A stretch of DNA of 64,000 nt from Endozoicomonas gorgoniicola. GTDB lineage: Bacteria > Pseudomonadota > Gammaproteobacteria > Pseudomonadales > Endozoicomonadaceae. Position numbers and translations under genes: made by a program. This document shows positions 51,384 through 61,278 of this stretch, in pieces. The stretch covers positions 5,011,501 to 5,075,500 of the forward strand of contig NZ_JAPFCC010000001.1 in assembly GCF_025562715.2 (NCBI RefSeq), read 5' to 3'. The notes under the pieces were generated by a model, which saw nothing but the letters and a program-made list of their open reading frames with translations, was not told the DNA's origin and made no database searches. Every line of letters begins with the position of its first letter. Positions within the stretch are counted from its first letter, which is position 1.

Positions 51384-53050
51384 TAGGCGCCGTAGCTGTT
51401 GTTGGTGTACTGACACTCCAACAATGGAACGAAGATTACAATCAACCAGCCCGACCAACCGGGGAAGAAGCAATAACAGGCATGTCTAATATCTCTATCG
51501 CACAAAGCGGTTCAGATATGCCGACACTCTCCTCCGATAGCGCAGGTACGGTTACCATTGACGGTAATAGTAATACATCGCCATCCGCTCAACTTGTCAG
51601 CGTAAAGACAAATACCCTGAATGTTCAGATTGATCCCGCCGGTGGCGATATTATCGGTCTGAACCTGCCTCAATACCCTGCCTGGCTACCGGAAGAAGAT
51701 GAGGAGGTTCCTCCCTTTGAACTACTGGTACAGAAATCAGACTGCGTCAGCGGTAGTGTGACCTGCGAATACACTGCGCAGAGCGCACTGGTACGAGCGG
51801 ATGGTCCACAGGCTGACAACCAGCGGCCACTGTACAACGTCAGGCAGAACAGCTTTACCCTGGATGATGGCAAGGATACCGTCGTTGTTGAGCTGACCCG
51901 TTCCACCGATGAGCTGAACCTGACCAAGCGTTATACGTTTGTCCGTGACTCCTACGATATCCGTATGGATTATGTCATTGAGAACAAGGGTGACACCCTA
52001 TGGCAGGATCGCTTTTATGCACAGCTGAAGCGTGATGGCTCTGAAGACCCCAGCACCGCCAACTCCAGCGCACCGATGAACACCTATCAAGGTGCCGCTG
52101 TGCGTTCTGTGGATCAGCCTTACGTTAAACTGCCCTTCAAGGACTTTGCCAAGTCCCGCTTTGAGCAGAATGTTGAAGGCGGCTATGCGGCTATGTTGCA
52201 GTTGTACTTCCTCACGGCGTGGGTGCCGGATCAGGCACAACGTCATACCTACTACACCAACCTGTCCCATGACCAGAAGTATTACTTTGTCGGCTTTATC
52301 GACAACGTCGCTGTTCAGCCGGGCCAGACCGTTACCGTAGGTGCCGACCTTTACGCCGGTCCAAAAGATCAGGATCATCTGGAACAGCTGGCCGATGGAC
52401 TCCAGCTGACCAAAGACTTTGGCTGGTTATGGTTCCTGGCTCAGCCTCTGTTTACCCTGCTGAAATTTATTCATTCCATGGTGGGTAACTGGGGCTGGTC
52501 CATTATTCTGCTGACGGTGTGTGTGAAAGCGATCTTCTATCCGCTGAACGCTACCAGCTTCCGTTCCATGGCGAAAATGCGCAAGCTGGGACCGAAGATG
52601 GCAGATCTGAAAGAGAAGCATGGCGAAGATCGTCAGAAGCTGTCTCAGGCGATGATGGAGCTCTACAAGAAGGAGAAGGTCAACCCAATGGGTGGCTGTC
52701 TGCCAATTCTTGTTCAGATGCCTGTCTTTATCGCCCTGTACTGGGTACTGCAGGAGTCTATTGAGCTGCGTCAGGCTCCGTGGCTGGGCTGGATACATGA
52801 CTTGTCCCAGATGGACCCATACTTCATCCTACCGCTGATCATGGGTGGTTCCATGTTCGCTCAGCAGCTGCTGAATCCAACTCCGCCAGACCCTGTTCAG
52901 GCGAAAGTGATGAAGCTGATGCCGGTTATCTTCACTGTGTTCTTCCTGTGGTTCCCGGCCGGTCTGGTACTGTACTGGATAACCAACAATACACTGTCGA
53001 TTATTCAACAGTTCATCATTACCAGGAAGATTGAGAAAGAAAGTACTTAA
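51359..53050 (+). CDS. yidC: Membrane protein insertase YidC
   Basis: Inserts and folds inner-membrane proteins, alone or with Sec. N-terminal anchor [20 protein letters not shown], a large periplasmic beta-sandwich (about 60-345) and the conserved five-helix core with [59 protein letters not shown] and [17 protein letters not shown]. The hydrophilic groove arginine is likely in [14 protein letters not shown]. Length 563 residues (E. coli 548). Start 51359 lies inside the end of yidD; an open frame reaching 51119 is not conserved. A strong terminator follows. Confidence 0.97.
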   Translation: MDLQRTLLIGAVAVVGVLTLQQWNEDYNQPARPTGEEAITGMSNISIAQSGSDMPTLSSDSAGTVTIDGNSNTSPSAQLVSVKTNTLNVQIDPAGGDIIGLNLPQYPAWLPEEDEEVPPFELLVQKSDCVSGSVTCEYTAQSALVRADGPQADNQRPLYNVRQNSFTLDDGKDTVVVELTRSTDELNLTKRYTFVRDSYDIRMDYVIENKGDTLWQDRFYAQLKRDGSEDPSTANSSAPMNTYQGAAVRSVDQPYVKLPFKDFAKSRFEQNVEGGYAAMLQLYFLTAWVPDQAQRHTYYTNLSHDQKYYFVGFIDNVAVQPGQTVTVGADLYAGPKDQDHLEQLADGLQLTKDFGWLWFLAQPLFTLLKFIHSMVGNWGWSIILLTVCVKAIFYPLNATSFRSMAKMRKLGPKMADLKEKHGEDRQKLSQAMMELYKKEKVNPMGGCLPILVQMPVFIALYWVLQESIELRQAPWLGWIHDLSQMDPYFILPLIMGGSMFAQQLLNPTPPDPVQAKVMKLMPVIFTVFFLWFPAGLVLYWITNNTLSIIQQFIITRKIEKEST

Positions 53051-53070
53051 CGTTCTTTTGCCAATGCTTC

Positions 53071-53112
53071 AAAAAAACGACCCGGCGGCTTTGCTTCCGG
53101 GTCGTTTTTTTT
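53071..53112 (+). terminator. Rho-independent terminator after yidC
   Basis: An A-run followed by CGACCCGG pairs with CCGGGTCG and a T-run around an 11-base loop. The combined stem is 15 bp. mnmE starts 55 bases later. Confidence 0.92.
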
Positions 53113-53167
53113 ATTCGTTACAGCCGCTAAACTACGCTTCATTTTCTATCTACGACGTAACCGATAC

Positions 53168-54544
53168 ATGTCCGATCTCAGTTCTATCCATAACGACACC
53201 ATTGCTGCACAGGCTACCGCACCGGGACGCGGTGGGGTGGGCATAATCAGGGTTTCCGGGCCTGATGCTCTGAAAGTGGCACGAGAGGTGCTGAAGATCG
53301 AGCCTAAGCCACGTTTTGCCCGTTATGGTCCGTTCCATGATCAGAATGATGAAGTGCTGGATCAGGGGATAGCACTGTTTTTCCCGAACCCGAACTCTTT
53401 TACCGGAGAAGACGTTCTTGAACTACAGGGGCATGGCGGGCCTGTTATTCTGGATCTTCTGTTGCGGCGGATTCTTGATCTGGGTGTCAGGCAGGCCAAT
53501 CCGGGCGAGTTTTCGGAACGGGCTTTTCTAAACGACAAGATGGATCTTGCCCAGGCTGAAGCCATTGCTGACCTGATTGATTCAAGCTCTGAGCAGGCAG
53601 CCCGTTCCGCCCTGCGTTCCATGCAGGGGGCATTTTCCAGACGGGTTAACACGCTGGTTGAGTCGCTGATTCAGCTTCGGATCTATGTGGAAGCGGCGAT
53701 TGACTTTCCGGAAGAGGAAATTGACTTTCTGGCCGATGGCAAAGTCAGCAATGACCTGAACCTTATCATTGGTAATCTGGCTGAAGTAGTTCGTGAGGCC
53801 GGGCAGGGGGCTATCCAGCGGGAAGGGATGACCGTTGTTATTGCCGGTCGCCCCAATGCCGGTAAATCCAGTCTGCTGAATGTCCTGGCCGGACGTGAAA
53901 CGGCTATTGTTACTGACATTGCCGGAACCACTCGCGATGTATTGCGTGAACATATTCACATCGACGGCATGCCATTGCATGTTATTGATACGGCAGGCCT
54001 GCGCGAAACAGACGACAAGGTTGAACAGATTGGTGTGGAGCGTGCGTTTCAGGAAATTGAAGACGCTGATCGTGTATTACTGATGGTGGACAGCACCGGG
54101 ACGGACGCCATGAATCCTCACGATATCTGGCCAGAGTTTGTTGACCGTCTGCCATCGAAAGATAAATTAACCGTTATACGTAACAAAATAGACCTGACCG
54201 GTGAACAGGCGGGCATAGAAGACGCTGACGGCGTTCCTGTCGTCAGGGTGTGTGCGATGAGGGAACATGGACTGGATGCGCTCAGAGAGCATTTAAAAGC
54301 CTGTATGGGCTATGAAGGAGCTATGGAAGGTGGTTTCTCTGCCCGTCGTCGTCATCTGGATGCCTTGCGCCGTGCCGGTGAGTTTCTGGATAACGGTCGT
54401 TTACAGCTTGAACATATGGGCGCAGGCGAGCTGTTGGCAGAAGACCTGCGACACGCTCAGAAAGCGCTAGGGGAAATTACCGGACAGCTCACCAGTGATG
54501 ATTTGCTGGGTAGGATTTTCTCATCGTTCTGTATTGGAAAATAA
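53168..54544 (+). CDS. mnmE: tRNA uridine-5-carboxymethylaminomethyl modification GTPase MnmE
   Basis: Works with MnmG to modify U34 of several tRNAs. The N-terminal tetrahydrofolate-binding domain begins with [20 protein letters not shown]; the G domain has [27 protein letters not shown] and the NKIDL specificity motif; the C-terminus ends in the catalytic CIGK. Length 458 residues (E. coli 454). Its partner mnmG is normally close by; here 2.6 kb of accessory DNA separates them. Confidence 0.97.
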   Translation: MSDLSSIHNDTIAAQATAPGRGGVGIIRVSGPDALKVAREVLKIEPKPRFARYGPFHDQNDEVLDQGIALFFPNPNSFTGEDVLELQGHGGPVILDLLLRRILDLGVRQANPGEFSERAFLNDKMDLAQAEAIADLIDSSSEQAARSALRSMQGAFSRRVNTLVESLIQLRIYVEAAIDFPEEEIDFLADGKVSNDLNLIIGNLAEVVREAGQGAIQREGMTVVIAGRPNAGKSSLLNVLAGRETAIVTDIAGTTRDVLREHIHIDGMPLHVIDTAGLRETDDKVEQIGVERAFQEIEDADRVLLMVDSTGTDAMNPHDIWPEFVDRLPSKDKLTVIRNKIDLTGEQAGIEDADGVPVVRVCAMREHGLDALREHLKACMGYEGAMEGGFSARRRHLDALRRAGEFLDNGRLQLEHMGAGELLAEDLRHAQKALGEITGQLTSDDLLGRIFSSFCIGK

Positions 54545-54562
54545 ACAATTAAGAGCGGTGCA

Positions 54563-55201
54563 TCATAAGTTGAGATGCATCGCTCCATAGACGCCCCTAA
54601 TGATCATCTGCACGCCCATAACGGCCAGTACCAGTCCCATCATACGACTAATGACCTTTATAGCACTCTCACCAATAAAACTCAGGAAGCGTTCACCGGA
54701 AACAAAGAAGAAGTAGTTGATGGCATTCAGTATTGCCATTGAAATTATGCAGAATATGGCCTCAGAAAAGCCTTTGTCACTCACATAGCTCATTGTCGAG
54801 GCAATAATACCGGGGCCTGCCAGAATGGGTATCGCCAGTGGGCAGACGGAAATACTCAACTCCGCTTCAAGGCTTTTTGCGTTGTCTTCCTGAGTGGGTG
54901 TATGCACTTCGGAGGAGTCTCCGTTCAGCATGTCCCTGCCAATCAGGAAAATTAGAATACCGCCAGCTATTCGAAAAGCGGGTATGGTTATCCCGAATGC
55001 ATCAAAGATGACTCTTCCCATCAGGCAAAAGCTTGAAACAATGAAAAAAGAAATTATGTTTGAGCGTAAAGCGATGGTGCGTTTTTCGTCGGATTTCATG
55101 CCTTCAGTGAGGCTGATAAATACCGGTGCGTTGGCAGCGGGATTCATCATGGCAAAGAGGGCAATGAATACAGTGATTCCGGATGTAATGAGTTCGACCA
55201 T
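54563..55201 (-). CDS. MarC-family integral membrane protein
   Basis: A 212-residue protein with six hydrophobic segments of the MarC/UPF0056 family. Conserved features are ALFAMMNPAANAPVF near the start, AGGILIFLIGRDM and PLAIPILAGPGIIA. The family's function is unclear; earlier links to antibiotic resistance were not upheld. The start is set at ATG 55201, matching the family N-terminus and avoiding the ABC-transporter remnant that ends at 55243; an ATG at 55264 is possible. It converges on mnmE. Confidence 0.88.
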   Translation of the reverse strand: MVELITSGITVFIALFAMMNPAANAPVFISLTEGMKSDEKRTIALRSNIISFFIVSSFCLMGRVIFDAFGITIPAFRIAGGILIFLIGRDMLNGDSSEVHTPTQEDNAKSLEAELSISVCPLAIPILAGPGIIASTMSYVSDKGFSEAIFCIISMAILNAINYFFFVSGERFLSFIGESAIKVISRMMGLVLAVMGVQMIIRGVYGAMHLNL

Positions 55202-55285
55202 AGTCTTAACAACAGGAGTCTTCAACAGTAGAAAGCGTAAGCCTAGCTCAATCGAGCTGACCATTTAGCTGGCAGTAACTCAGTA

Positions 55286-55294
55286 TTATCCACA
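55286..55294 (+). promoter_or_regulatory. Isolated DnaA box
   Basis: A perfect TTATCCACA inside the ABC-transporter remnant, about 5.5 kb from oriC. Another perfect box is at 56138-56146. Confidence 0.5.
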
Positions 55295-55380
55295 ACAAAC
55301 AGTTTATCGTTCAGAGCCACTTCAGTACGCAGGCTTCGTCCCATAAACTGTTGATGTCGTATAGTTGCAGGGTCAGTCGG

Positions 55381-55440
55381 GCTGCTGCATGAGTTGCTAT
55401 ATAAGTTGCTATATAAGTTGCTATATAAGTTGCTACATGA
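55381..55440 (-). repeat. Five-unit 12-bp tandem repeat within the ABC-transporter remnant
   Basis: Three perfect copies of GTTGCTATATAA (55393-55428) are flanked by one degenerate copy on each side. They expand the TOBE region of the ATPase remnant in frame. It is the longest of several 12-bp repeats in the window. Confidence 0.9.
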
Positions 55441-55770
55441 ATTGTCACAAAGGCACTTTTCCACAGTCAGCATCTGCGGTCGAATAAATAATTCCACAGC
55501 CGTTCCAGGCTGTGTACAAACCTTTGTGGAAGACTCTACAACCCCGACCGGAGTAGTGATCTGATGGCTGTTAATAACTTTACCCTGTAATAAGTTACCC
55601 GCCCCCATAAACCCGGCAACAAAGCGGCAGGAAGGCTGGTTATACACATCGAAGGATCGTCCCCGTTGCAGAATTTTTCCTTCGTGCATAACGGCGACTG
55701 AATCGGCAAATACAAGCAGTTAGCAGAAGAGATTTAGCAGTTTCATTGCTGTTATTTTTTTAGTTATTCT

Positions 55771-55791
55771 AAATATGAATGATTTTCATTT
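55771..55791 (-). promoter_or_regulatory. Candidate Fur box
   Basis: On the reverse strand the site reads AAATGAAAATCATTCATA, close to the Fur-repressor consensus (AATGAGAATCATTCTC type). It lies upstream of the ABC ATPase remnant, in the right orientation to have controlled an iron transporter whose middle part is now missing. Confidence 0.6.
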
Positions 55792-56350
55792 GCGTATTGT
55801 AGATAGTTCGGCTTCATTGACCAGATAAATTTGTACGAATGTTCACTCTCTACCTGAACCTTATGGAGTCTAGCCTGTGCACTTATACCTACCCGGTCGG
55901 TGTGAGCTTTCTATCTGACTTGGCAGGTTGGTTGTGGACTGATTAGGAGGTTGATCACAAAACTATTCACAGGGTAGGAGTCATTACCAAGGATATTTAT
56001 CACTTGTCTGGGCTGTTTTATATGGATAAAAAGCATTGTTTCCTACAGGAAAATAACAGGTTAATAGCAGGAATCTCACAAGAGACTGACAGGGTTATTC
56101 AATTTGTAATCCACTGCTATTAAAGGCTTTAAGTGAGTTATCCACAGAAGGTACTCACACCATTTATGTTTAACAACAAGAGCCGAATATTGACCCTCAT
56201 CTACACCGCCGACCTATTGTTATAAGCTCGTAACAAACCCCATAAACTCATTATCTGCCTGAATAACTATCCTGATTGAGTAACGGTCTGATAGTGGCAC
56301 TCTCATCGGAAAGCGAGCGCTTCATAACGGACGAATAAGGTGGGCAGATA
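55792..56350. other. Non-coding region between the ABC remnant and the C58-like gene
   Basis: About 560 bases without a credible gene. A perfect DnaA box is at 56138-56146 and several near-matches are scattered through it. It probably contains the promoter of the next gene and relics of the deleted iron transporter. The sequence is AT-rich. Confidence 0.4.
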
Positions 56351-56872
56351 ATGGGAAAACTATACGACTACCAAACGGCAGATCAGGTTGTATTTGCACC
56401 AGACGGCAGTCCTGTTGAGGGAGCTTGTGCTGGAGCTGTATGTTTATGGCTGCTGCAGCGCTTTCTCGGACAACCACTGATGATTCCGCCCGACCTGGCA
56501 ACAGCTACAGCGCTGCAGCAAGCCTATTTAAACACGGGGCCACTGATGCTGGAGGAGCAAAGAAATGCTTTGGTGTATATCGGCTATAAACTTCATGCCA
56601 TAGGCTTGCATACAGTTGAAGAGTTCGGTACCAAAGACGTTGTTGCTTTGATTTATCTCATATTTCTCCAGCCTGGTCTCTATTACCTGTCTGTGACCGT
56701 TTCCGGAGGAGGTCTGCACGCTGTCGGGATGCAAGTCCTTGAAAGAGGCAGGTGTTACCTGTTCGACCCTGATGATGGGCTTAGCGAGCTCTCTTTTGCC
56801 GAAGTTGTTGACTATTTTATTCTTGAGTGCGATGAGGATGAGGGCATGTTTTCAGCCATTAAAGTATCCTGA
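56351..56872 (+). CDS. Small YopT-like (C58) cysteine protease candidate
   Basis: A 173-residue protein without close recognisable relatives but with the triad layout of YopT/AvrPphB (peptidase C58). The nucleophile block is EGACAGAVCLWLLQRF (Cys26), the histidine is in GGGLHAVGMQV (His123) and the aspartate in CYLFDPDDG (Asp139). The His-to-Asp spacing of 16 equals that of YopT (His258, Asp274). The hydrophobic LYYLSVTV strand before His is also as expected. There is no signal peptide. C58 proteases of pathogens are type III effectors that cut host lipid-modified GTPases or kinases. The gene sits alone in the accessory island between mnmE and mnmG. The assignment rests on motifs only. Confidence 0.65.
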   Translation: MGKLYDYQTADQVVFAPDGSPVEGACAGAVCLWLLQRFLGQPLMIPPDLATATALQQAYLNTGPLMLEEQRNALVYIGYKLHAIGLHTVEEFGTKDVVALIYLIFLQPGLYYLSVTVSGGGLHAVGMQVLERGRCYLFDPDDGLSELSFAEVVDYFILECDEDEGMFSAIKVS

Positions 56873-56883
56873 CTATCCAGACC

Positions 56884-56922
56884 CGCTACGATGACTCGCT
56901 ACGATGACTCGCTACGATGAGA
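56884..56922 (+). repeat. Three-copy 13-bp tandem repeat (CGCTACGATGACT)
   Basis: Two perfect copies and one with changes at the last two bases follow the stop of the C58-like gene by about 10 bases. Confidence 0.85.
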
Positions 56923-56984
56923 AGTTACGTGCGGCACTTGTATAGCTGGATAGCCATCGCGGATTTCTTCGGGCTTTACGACTG

Positions 56985-57032
56985 AAAGAGACAATGGCTT
57001 GTGAGTAAGCTCTTACCAGTCATCTCTTTTTG
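56985..57032 (+). terminator. Possible terminator of the C58-like gene
   Basis: AAAGAGA...TGG can pair with CCA...TCTCTTT across an interrupted stem, followed by several T residues. Pairing is imperfect, so confidence is low. Confidence 0.4.
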
Positions 57033-57177
57033 CTTTTATTGGAAGATTTATTGAAAGAGATGTACTGCTTTTCCTTTCCAACGTAAACCGTGGCCAGAGG
57101 CATGTTGTTGGAAAGTGGCTGATGTATACTTAGCCGTTTTTTCCAGTTTCCAGACAAATGAAGCAGGTGACCTGACC

Positions 57178-59058
57178 TTGGCAGTGGATTTTCCAACTCG
57201 GTTTGATGTGATTGTGATCGGTGGCGGCCATGCCGGTACCGAGGCAGCGCTCGCTTCAGCACGTATGGGTGTTAAAACCCTGCTGCTGACCCATAACATC
57301 GAAACTCTGGGCATGATGTCCTGTAACCCCGCGATTGGCGGCATTGGCAAAAGCCATCTGGTGAAGGAAGTGGATGCCCTGGGTGGCGCCATGGCGCTGG
57401 CAACTGATCTGGGTGGTATCCAGTTCAGAGTTCTGAATGCCCGCAAGGGGCCGGCGGTACGGGCAACCCGCGCTCAGGCGGATCGCGCCCTTTACCGGCA
57501 GGCCATTCGTACCATTCTGGAGAATCAGGAAAACCTGTGGATATTTCAGCAGCAGGCTGACGACCTGGTAATGAATCAGGATAAGGTGGCGGGCGTTGTG
57601 ACCAACATGGGGGTGCGCTTCCTGGCCGATAATGTGGTTCTGACGGCTGGTACTTTCCTTGGGGGACGTATCCATATTGGTCTGGAAAACCAGAGCGGTG
57701 GCCGTGCGGGAGATCCTCCGTCCATCGCCCTTGCGGATCGCCTGCGCGAGCTGAACCTGCGGGTTGAACGTCTGAAAACAGGCACTCCGGCTCGTATTGA
57801 TGCCCGCAGTGTGGACTTTTCAGTGATGCAGGAACAGCCGGGTGATACGCCAACGCCGGTTATGTCTTATATGGGCTCTGTGGAGCAACATCCGCAGCAG
57901 GTGTCCTGTTTTATTACCCATACCAATGAACGTACTCACGACCTGATTCGTGGAGGCCTGGACCGGTCGCCCATGTTTACCGGCGTGATCGAAGGTGTGG
58001 GGCCTCGCTACTGCCCCTCCATTGAGGACAAGATCACCCGCTTTGCTGACAAGAATTCCCATCAGGTATTTCTTGAGCCGGAAGGGTTATCCACACATGA
58101 ACTGTATCCAAACGGGATATCCACAAGTTTGCCATTCGATGTTCAGATAGATTTTATCCGTTCCATCCGTGGTCTGGAGAATGCGCATATTACCCGTCCG
58201 GGTTACGCCATCGAATACGATTACTTTGATCCCCGTGACCTGAAGTACTCTCTTGAAACCAAAGCCATTGACGGCTTGTTCTTTGCGGGTCAGATCAATG
58301 GTACGACGGGCTATGAAGAGGCGGCAGCACAGGGCTTGCTGGCGGGTATGAACGCTGCTTTGCGCGCCAGAGACCAGGAGAGCTGGTGTCCTCGTCGTGA
58401 TGAAGCTTACATTGGCGTACTGGTTGACGACCTGATTACCAACGGTACCAGCGAACCGTACCGTATGTTTACCAGCCGGGCGGAATACCGTTTGATTCTA
58501 CGTGAAGATAACGCCGACCTGCGTCTGACAGAAAAAGGTCGTGAGCTGGGTCTTGTGGATCACCGTCGCTGGGCTTCTTTTGTGGATAAAAAAGAGCGCA
58601 TGGAGAAGGAAAGTGAGCGTCTGCGCACCACTTATATACAACCGCAGAGCGAAGCTTCAGCAAAGATTGAAGGCAAGCTGTCTAACCCTCTGACCCGGGA
58701 ATACAGCCTGCAGGAGCTGCTGCGCCGCCCTGAACTGACCTATGATGATGTCGCCGATCTGTCGGGTGAGTCAGAAAGTAATCCACAGGTAAGAGAACAG
58801 GTTGAGATTGCTACGAAGTACGAAGGCTATATCAATCGCCAGACCGAAGAGATTGAACGTCTGCGTCGTTATGAGAATACTGCGATCCCTGCTGGTCTCG
58901 ATTACGATGGCATTGAAGGACTTTCCAATGAAATTAAGCAGAAGCTGAAAGAGAATCAGCCAGAAACCCTTGGTCGGGCTTCCCGAATTCAGGGTATGAC
59001 ACCAGCGGCTGTATCACTGCTTCTTATTCATCTGAAAAAACGTTCGATCGCTGCCTGA
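57178..59058 (+). CDS. mnmG: tRNA uridine-5-carboxymethylaminomethyl modification enzyme MnmG
   Basis: FAD enzyme that, with MnmE, installs the cmnm5 group on U34 of tRNA. The Rossmann motif is [17 protein letters not shown]; other signatures are [43 protein letters not shown] and [14 protein letters not shown]. Length is 626 residues (E. coli 629). No ATG starts the conserved part. TTG 57178 is chosen because AGGTGA lies 7 bases before it; GTG 57184 is the alternative, giving MDFPTRFDV as in Pseudomonas. An open frame extends to 57115 without conserved sequence. Two DnaA-box-like words occur inside the gene near 58086 and 58120. Confidence 0.95.
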   Translation: MAVDFPTRFDVIVIGGGHAGTEAALASARMGVKTLLLTHNIETLGMMSCNPAIGGIGKSHLVKEVDALGGAMALATDLGGIQFRVLNARKGPAVRATRAQADRALYRQAIRTILENQENLWIFQQQADDLVMNQDKVAGVVTNMGVRFLADNVVLTAGTFLGGRIHIGLENQSGGRAGDPPSIALADRLRELNLRVERLKTGTPARIDARSVDFSVMQEQPGDTPTPVMSYMGSVEQHPQQVSCFITHTNERTHDLIRGGLDRSPMFTGVIEGVGPRYCPSIEDKITRFADKNSHQVFLEPEGLSTHELYPNGISTSLPFDVQIDFIRSIRGLENAHITRPGYAIEYDYFDPRDLKYSLETKAIDGLFFAGQINGTTGYEEAAAQGLLAGMNAALRARDQESWCPRRDEAYIGVLVDDLITNGTSEPYRMFTSRAEYRLILREDNADLRLTEKGRELGLVDHRRWASFVDKKERMEKESERLRTTYIQPQSEASAKIEGKLSNPLTREYSLQELLRRPELTYDDVADLSGESESNPQVREQVEIATKYEGYINRQTEEIERLRRYENTAIPAGLDYDGIEGLSNEIKQKLKENQPETLGRASRIQGMTPAAVSLLLIHLKKRSIAA

Positions 59059-59111
59059 AAAGCAGGTTGAGAGATAAACGGGTAACTAATGAAAGGTCGT
59101 GAAAATAGCTT

Positions 59112-59146
59112 AAACCCTTGTTAGCATTGGCTTTCAAGGGTTTTTT
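59112..59146 (+). terminator. Rho-independent terminator after mnmG
   Basis: AAACCCTTG pairs with CAAGGGTTT around a 14-base loop and is followed by a T-run. It shows that rsmG, normally co-transcribed, now needs another promoter. Confidence 0.82.
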
Positions 59147-59266
59147 ATTGTTAAAAATAAAAGTTAATTACCCATTTTAATTAAACTAGAATAGTGTTTT
59201 TATGTACTAAAGCTAATTTCAAGAATTTTTCTTTTCTATTTATCTGGTATTTAACGGGTAATAAAT

Positions 59267-60142
59267 ATGATTGAGCAAATTGAACAAGAGGTTGAAAAAC
59301 ACTACGGCGACCGCTCCGTTGATCTTGAAGAAAAAATTATTCAGGCACTACGGAAAGAGGGTAAAGATATCAACAATCTGGTGTGGACTGATCTGAACGG
59401 ACTGGATGAATTTCATTTGCGTAAGCGGGAAGCCACAGTGGAAATGGCTTCGCTTCTGAATTTACAGCCTGAGACCAGGGTTCTTGATGCAGGTTCAGGT
59501 CTGGGTGGTCCATCAAGGTATCTGGCGTCAGAATACGGTTGTCATATCAATGGCATTGATTTGTCAGGGGTGTTTTGTGATGTTGCCAGATCGTTTGCCA
59601 GACGCTTCGGCTTTGAGGACCGGCTCAGTTATCAACAGGGTAGCGTTCTTGACCTTCCTTTTGCAGACGACAGTTTTGATGTGACCTGGACCCAGCACGT
59701 ATCAATGAACATTGAAAATAAAGCAGGTTTCTTTACTGAGCTGGCGCGGGTACTGAAGCCGGATGGGATGCTGGCCTGTTACGACATTATTGCCGGTTCT
59801 GGTGAACCCATCGACTTTCCTGTTCCCTGGGCGAAGACACAAAACATCAGTTTCCTTGCCAGTGCCGAAGAACAGAAGCAAGCGATCACTCACTCCGGGC
59901 TGGATATTCTATCGTGGGATGACAAAAGTCAGGAAGCATTAGTGTGGCTGGAAACCGCTCAGGAAAAATTCAGGGCTGGACTCATAGCTGGAGAGCCGCG
60001 CCCACTGGGCAGTAAGCTTTTTCTGGGGGAAATGTTCAGTGAAGTGATGTCAAATCAGGTGAGAAACTTTCAGTCGGGTCGCACAAGGGTGGTTCAGATT
60101 ATTGGCAGAAAAACAGTCAAGCCTGACCTGGTAATTAATTAA
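59267..60142 (+). CDS. Class I SAM-dependent methyltransferase
   Basis: A 291-residue methyltransferase. Motif I is VLDAGSGLGGPSRYLA, motif II NGIDLS, motif III FDVTWTQHVSMNIENK and motif IV VLKPDGMLACYDI. The N-terminal NLVWTDLNGLDEFH and the TQHVSMNI block place it with small-molecule methyltransferases of the UbiE/sarcosine-dimethylglycine type rather than rRNA enzymes. Substrate is unknown. It lies in the accessory insertion between mnmG and rsmG, with a weak ribosome site, and its stop overlaps the stop of the effector gene on the opposite strand by four bases. Confidence 0.85.
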   Translation: MIEQIEQEVEKHYGDRSVDLEEKIIQALRKEGKDINNLVWTDLNGLDEFHLRKREATVEMASLLNLQPETRVLDAGSGLGGPSRYLASEYGCHINGIDLSGVFCDVARSFARRFGFEDRLSYQQGSVLDLPFADDSFDVTWTQHVSMNIENKAGFFTELARVLKPDGMLACYDIIAGSGEPIDFPVPWAKTQNISFLASAEEQKQAITHSGLDILSWDDKSQEALVWLETAQEKFRAGLIAGEPRPLGSKLFLGEMFSEVMSNQVRNFQSGRTRVVQIIGRKTVKPDLVIN

Positions 60143-61278
60143 CCGGATTTTGCAAAGTAATGAATATGACGGGTGAACTTGTCATGGCGATCCAGGCTAT
60201 TCGAAGCTTCATTGTCTGCAGGGAGAGTAGTCACTTTACCGATATGTTCGATCTTGCCGCCTGCTTTCCTGATTAACAAGTTGTCACTCATGTTCGGTAC
60301 TGCATCGCCTTCTATATAGTAATGCTGAACATGCGCAGCGGCATTGGCTTTTCTTTCCTCGGGGATAGACTCTCGCATCTCCCTGCCAAGCTCAGCACTG
60401 GAAAAACAAATGGCGTGTACGGGCTCTTTCTGGCTCAGGGCGGCATAGGCTGCTTCACCTCCACCTTTGGAATGACCGGATACCGAAAACGCATAGTCCT
60501 TATATTTCGGGTCAGCAGCCATCAGGCTCTGTACCTTTTGAGTCAATTCGCTGGCCTGTTTGTAGCTGTCAGGTGCTTTGCCAAGCAGGGCGTTTTTGGC
60601 ATTGGCGATCCATTGCCTGAGAGTGAACCCGCGGTTTGACAGGGAGCGTTTAACCAGTCCTCCGGTGGCTTTGCCTGATGTGGTTCCACCAAATACAAGC
60701 CTTACTTCTGGTTTGGGATCGGATGTCGGGTTGTGGAGAATATAGGCTGTTAATCCTGATTTTTTATCATAAATGAAGCCTTCCGAACCTTTTGTGGAAA
60801 GCCCGGCTGCGTTCCCTGCTGCCAGAGCAAGAGGGCGGGCTATATCCCATTGTCCAAAGTTGAGGTGTTTTCCCACTTCCGGGTCAACCTTCGTATGATT
60901 TTCCGGGAGTTGCGTAGCCTGACTGATTTTGTCCAGAGATCGATGGTAGGGAAATGCAGCAATTTCGGCATCAATGGCTAATTGAATTTTTTGTCCGATA
61001 TCGTTTGGAGGTGGAGCTTCTACGGCATAAGGTTTTGGTATTTCTGAAACAAGCTTCACAGTCGATTCCTGTGGCTGGTGATGCAGAGACTGGAAAGAAC
61101 CTGTTATCTTTCCTGGTTGCCCGGTTGTTCCTGGTTTGAGCTGTTGCAGCCGCTCTCTCAGAGCGGGGCTTGATACACGGGCAGATGAGGTTTTTTCGTC
61201 TTTCGACAGGGGCGAATGATTGTCTGGTTTAAATCCTGAGGATTGTGCTGTTGAAGAGCTGGTTCCGTTGAGATTCAC
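60139..61278 (-). CDS. Putative type III effector with lipase-like alpha/beta-hydrolase domain
   Basis: A 379-residue protein. Residues 1-75 are Ser/Thr/Gln-rich, polar and predicted disordered, like a secretion and chaperone-binding region. Residues 140-375 form a lipase-class-3-like domain: oxyanion strand RLVFGGTTSG (193-202), nucleophile elbow SVSGHSKGGGEAA with Ser270, candidate Asp325 in IEGDAVPN and candidate His365 or His371 near RHDKFTRHIH. No signal peptide. The start overlaps the upstream chaperone gene by four bases, a strong sign that the two proteins act as a pair. It could be a phospholipase or esterase delivered to host cells. Host delivery is inference; no secretion apparatus is in the window. 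Confidence 0.75.
   Translation of the reverse strand: MNLNGTSSSTAQSSGFKPDNHSPLSKDEKTSSARVSSPALRERLQQLKPGTTGQPGKITGSFQSLHHQPQESTVKLVSEIPKPYAVEAPPPNDIGQKIQLAIDAEIAAFPYHRSLDKISQATQLPENHTKVDPEVGKHLNFGQWDIARPLALAAGNAAGLSTKGSEGFIYDKKSGLTAYILHNPTSDPKPEVRLVFGGTTSGKATGGLVKRSLSNRGFTLRQWIANAKNALLGKAPDSYKQASELTQKVQSLMAADPKYKDYAFSVSGHSKGGGEAAYAALSQKEPVHAICFSSAELGREMRESIPEERKANAAAHVQHYYIEGDAVPNMSDNLLIRKAGGKIEHIGKVTTLPADNEASNSLDRHDKFTRHIHYFAKSG

Larger units (their letters stand above)
55243..55728 (-). pseudogene. Remnant of an iron/polyamine-type ABC transporter ATPase (FbpC/PotA-like)
   Basis: Reverse-strand codons read LLVFADSVAVMHEGKILQRG, DVYNQPSCRFVAGFMGAGNLL and then a TOBE-like region (VELFIRPQML, RTEVALNDKLFV). 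This is the C-terminal third of an FbpC/PotA ATPase. The nucleotide-binding half is missing: a TAA stands just upstream of LLVFADS, and the DNA then runs into non-coding sequence. The TOBE region is interrupted by an in-frame 12-bp repeat encoding SNLY units. The remnant has probably lost function. A Fur-like site about 45 bases upstream suggests the original was an iron importer. Confidence 0.82.

Noticed and set aside
55243..55689. Intact 148-residue protein at the ABC-transporter remnant
   Set aside because: The homology continues upstream of its ATG to a stop codon, so it is the tail of a truncated ATPase and not an independent gene.
55792..56350. Second replication origin
   Set aside because: Only one perfect DnaA box plus weak matches, no compact unwinding element, and a full oriC exists next to dnaA.
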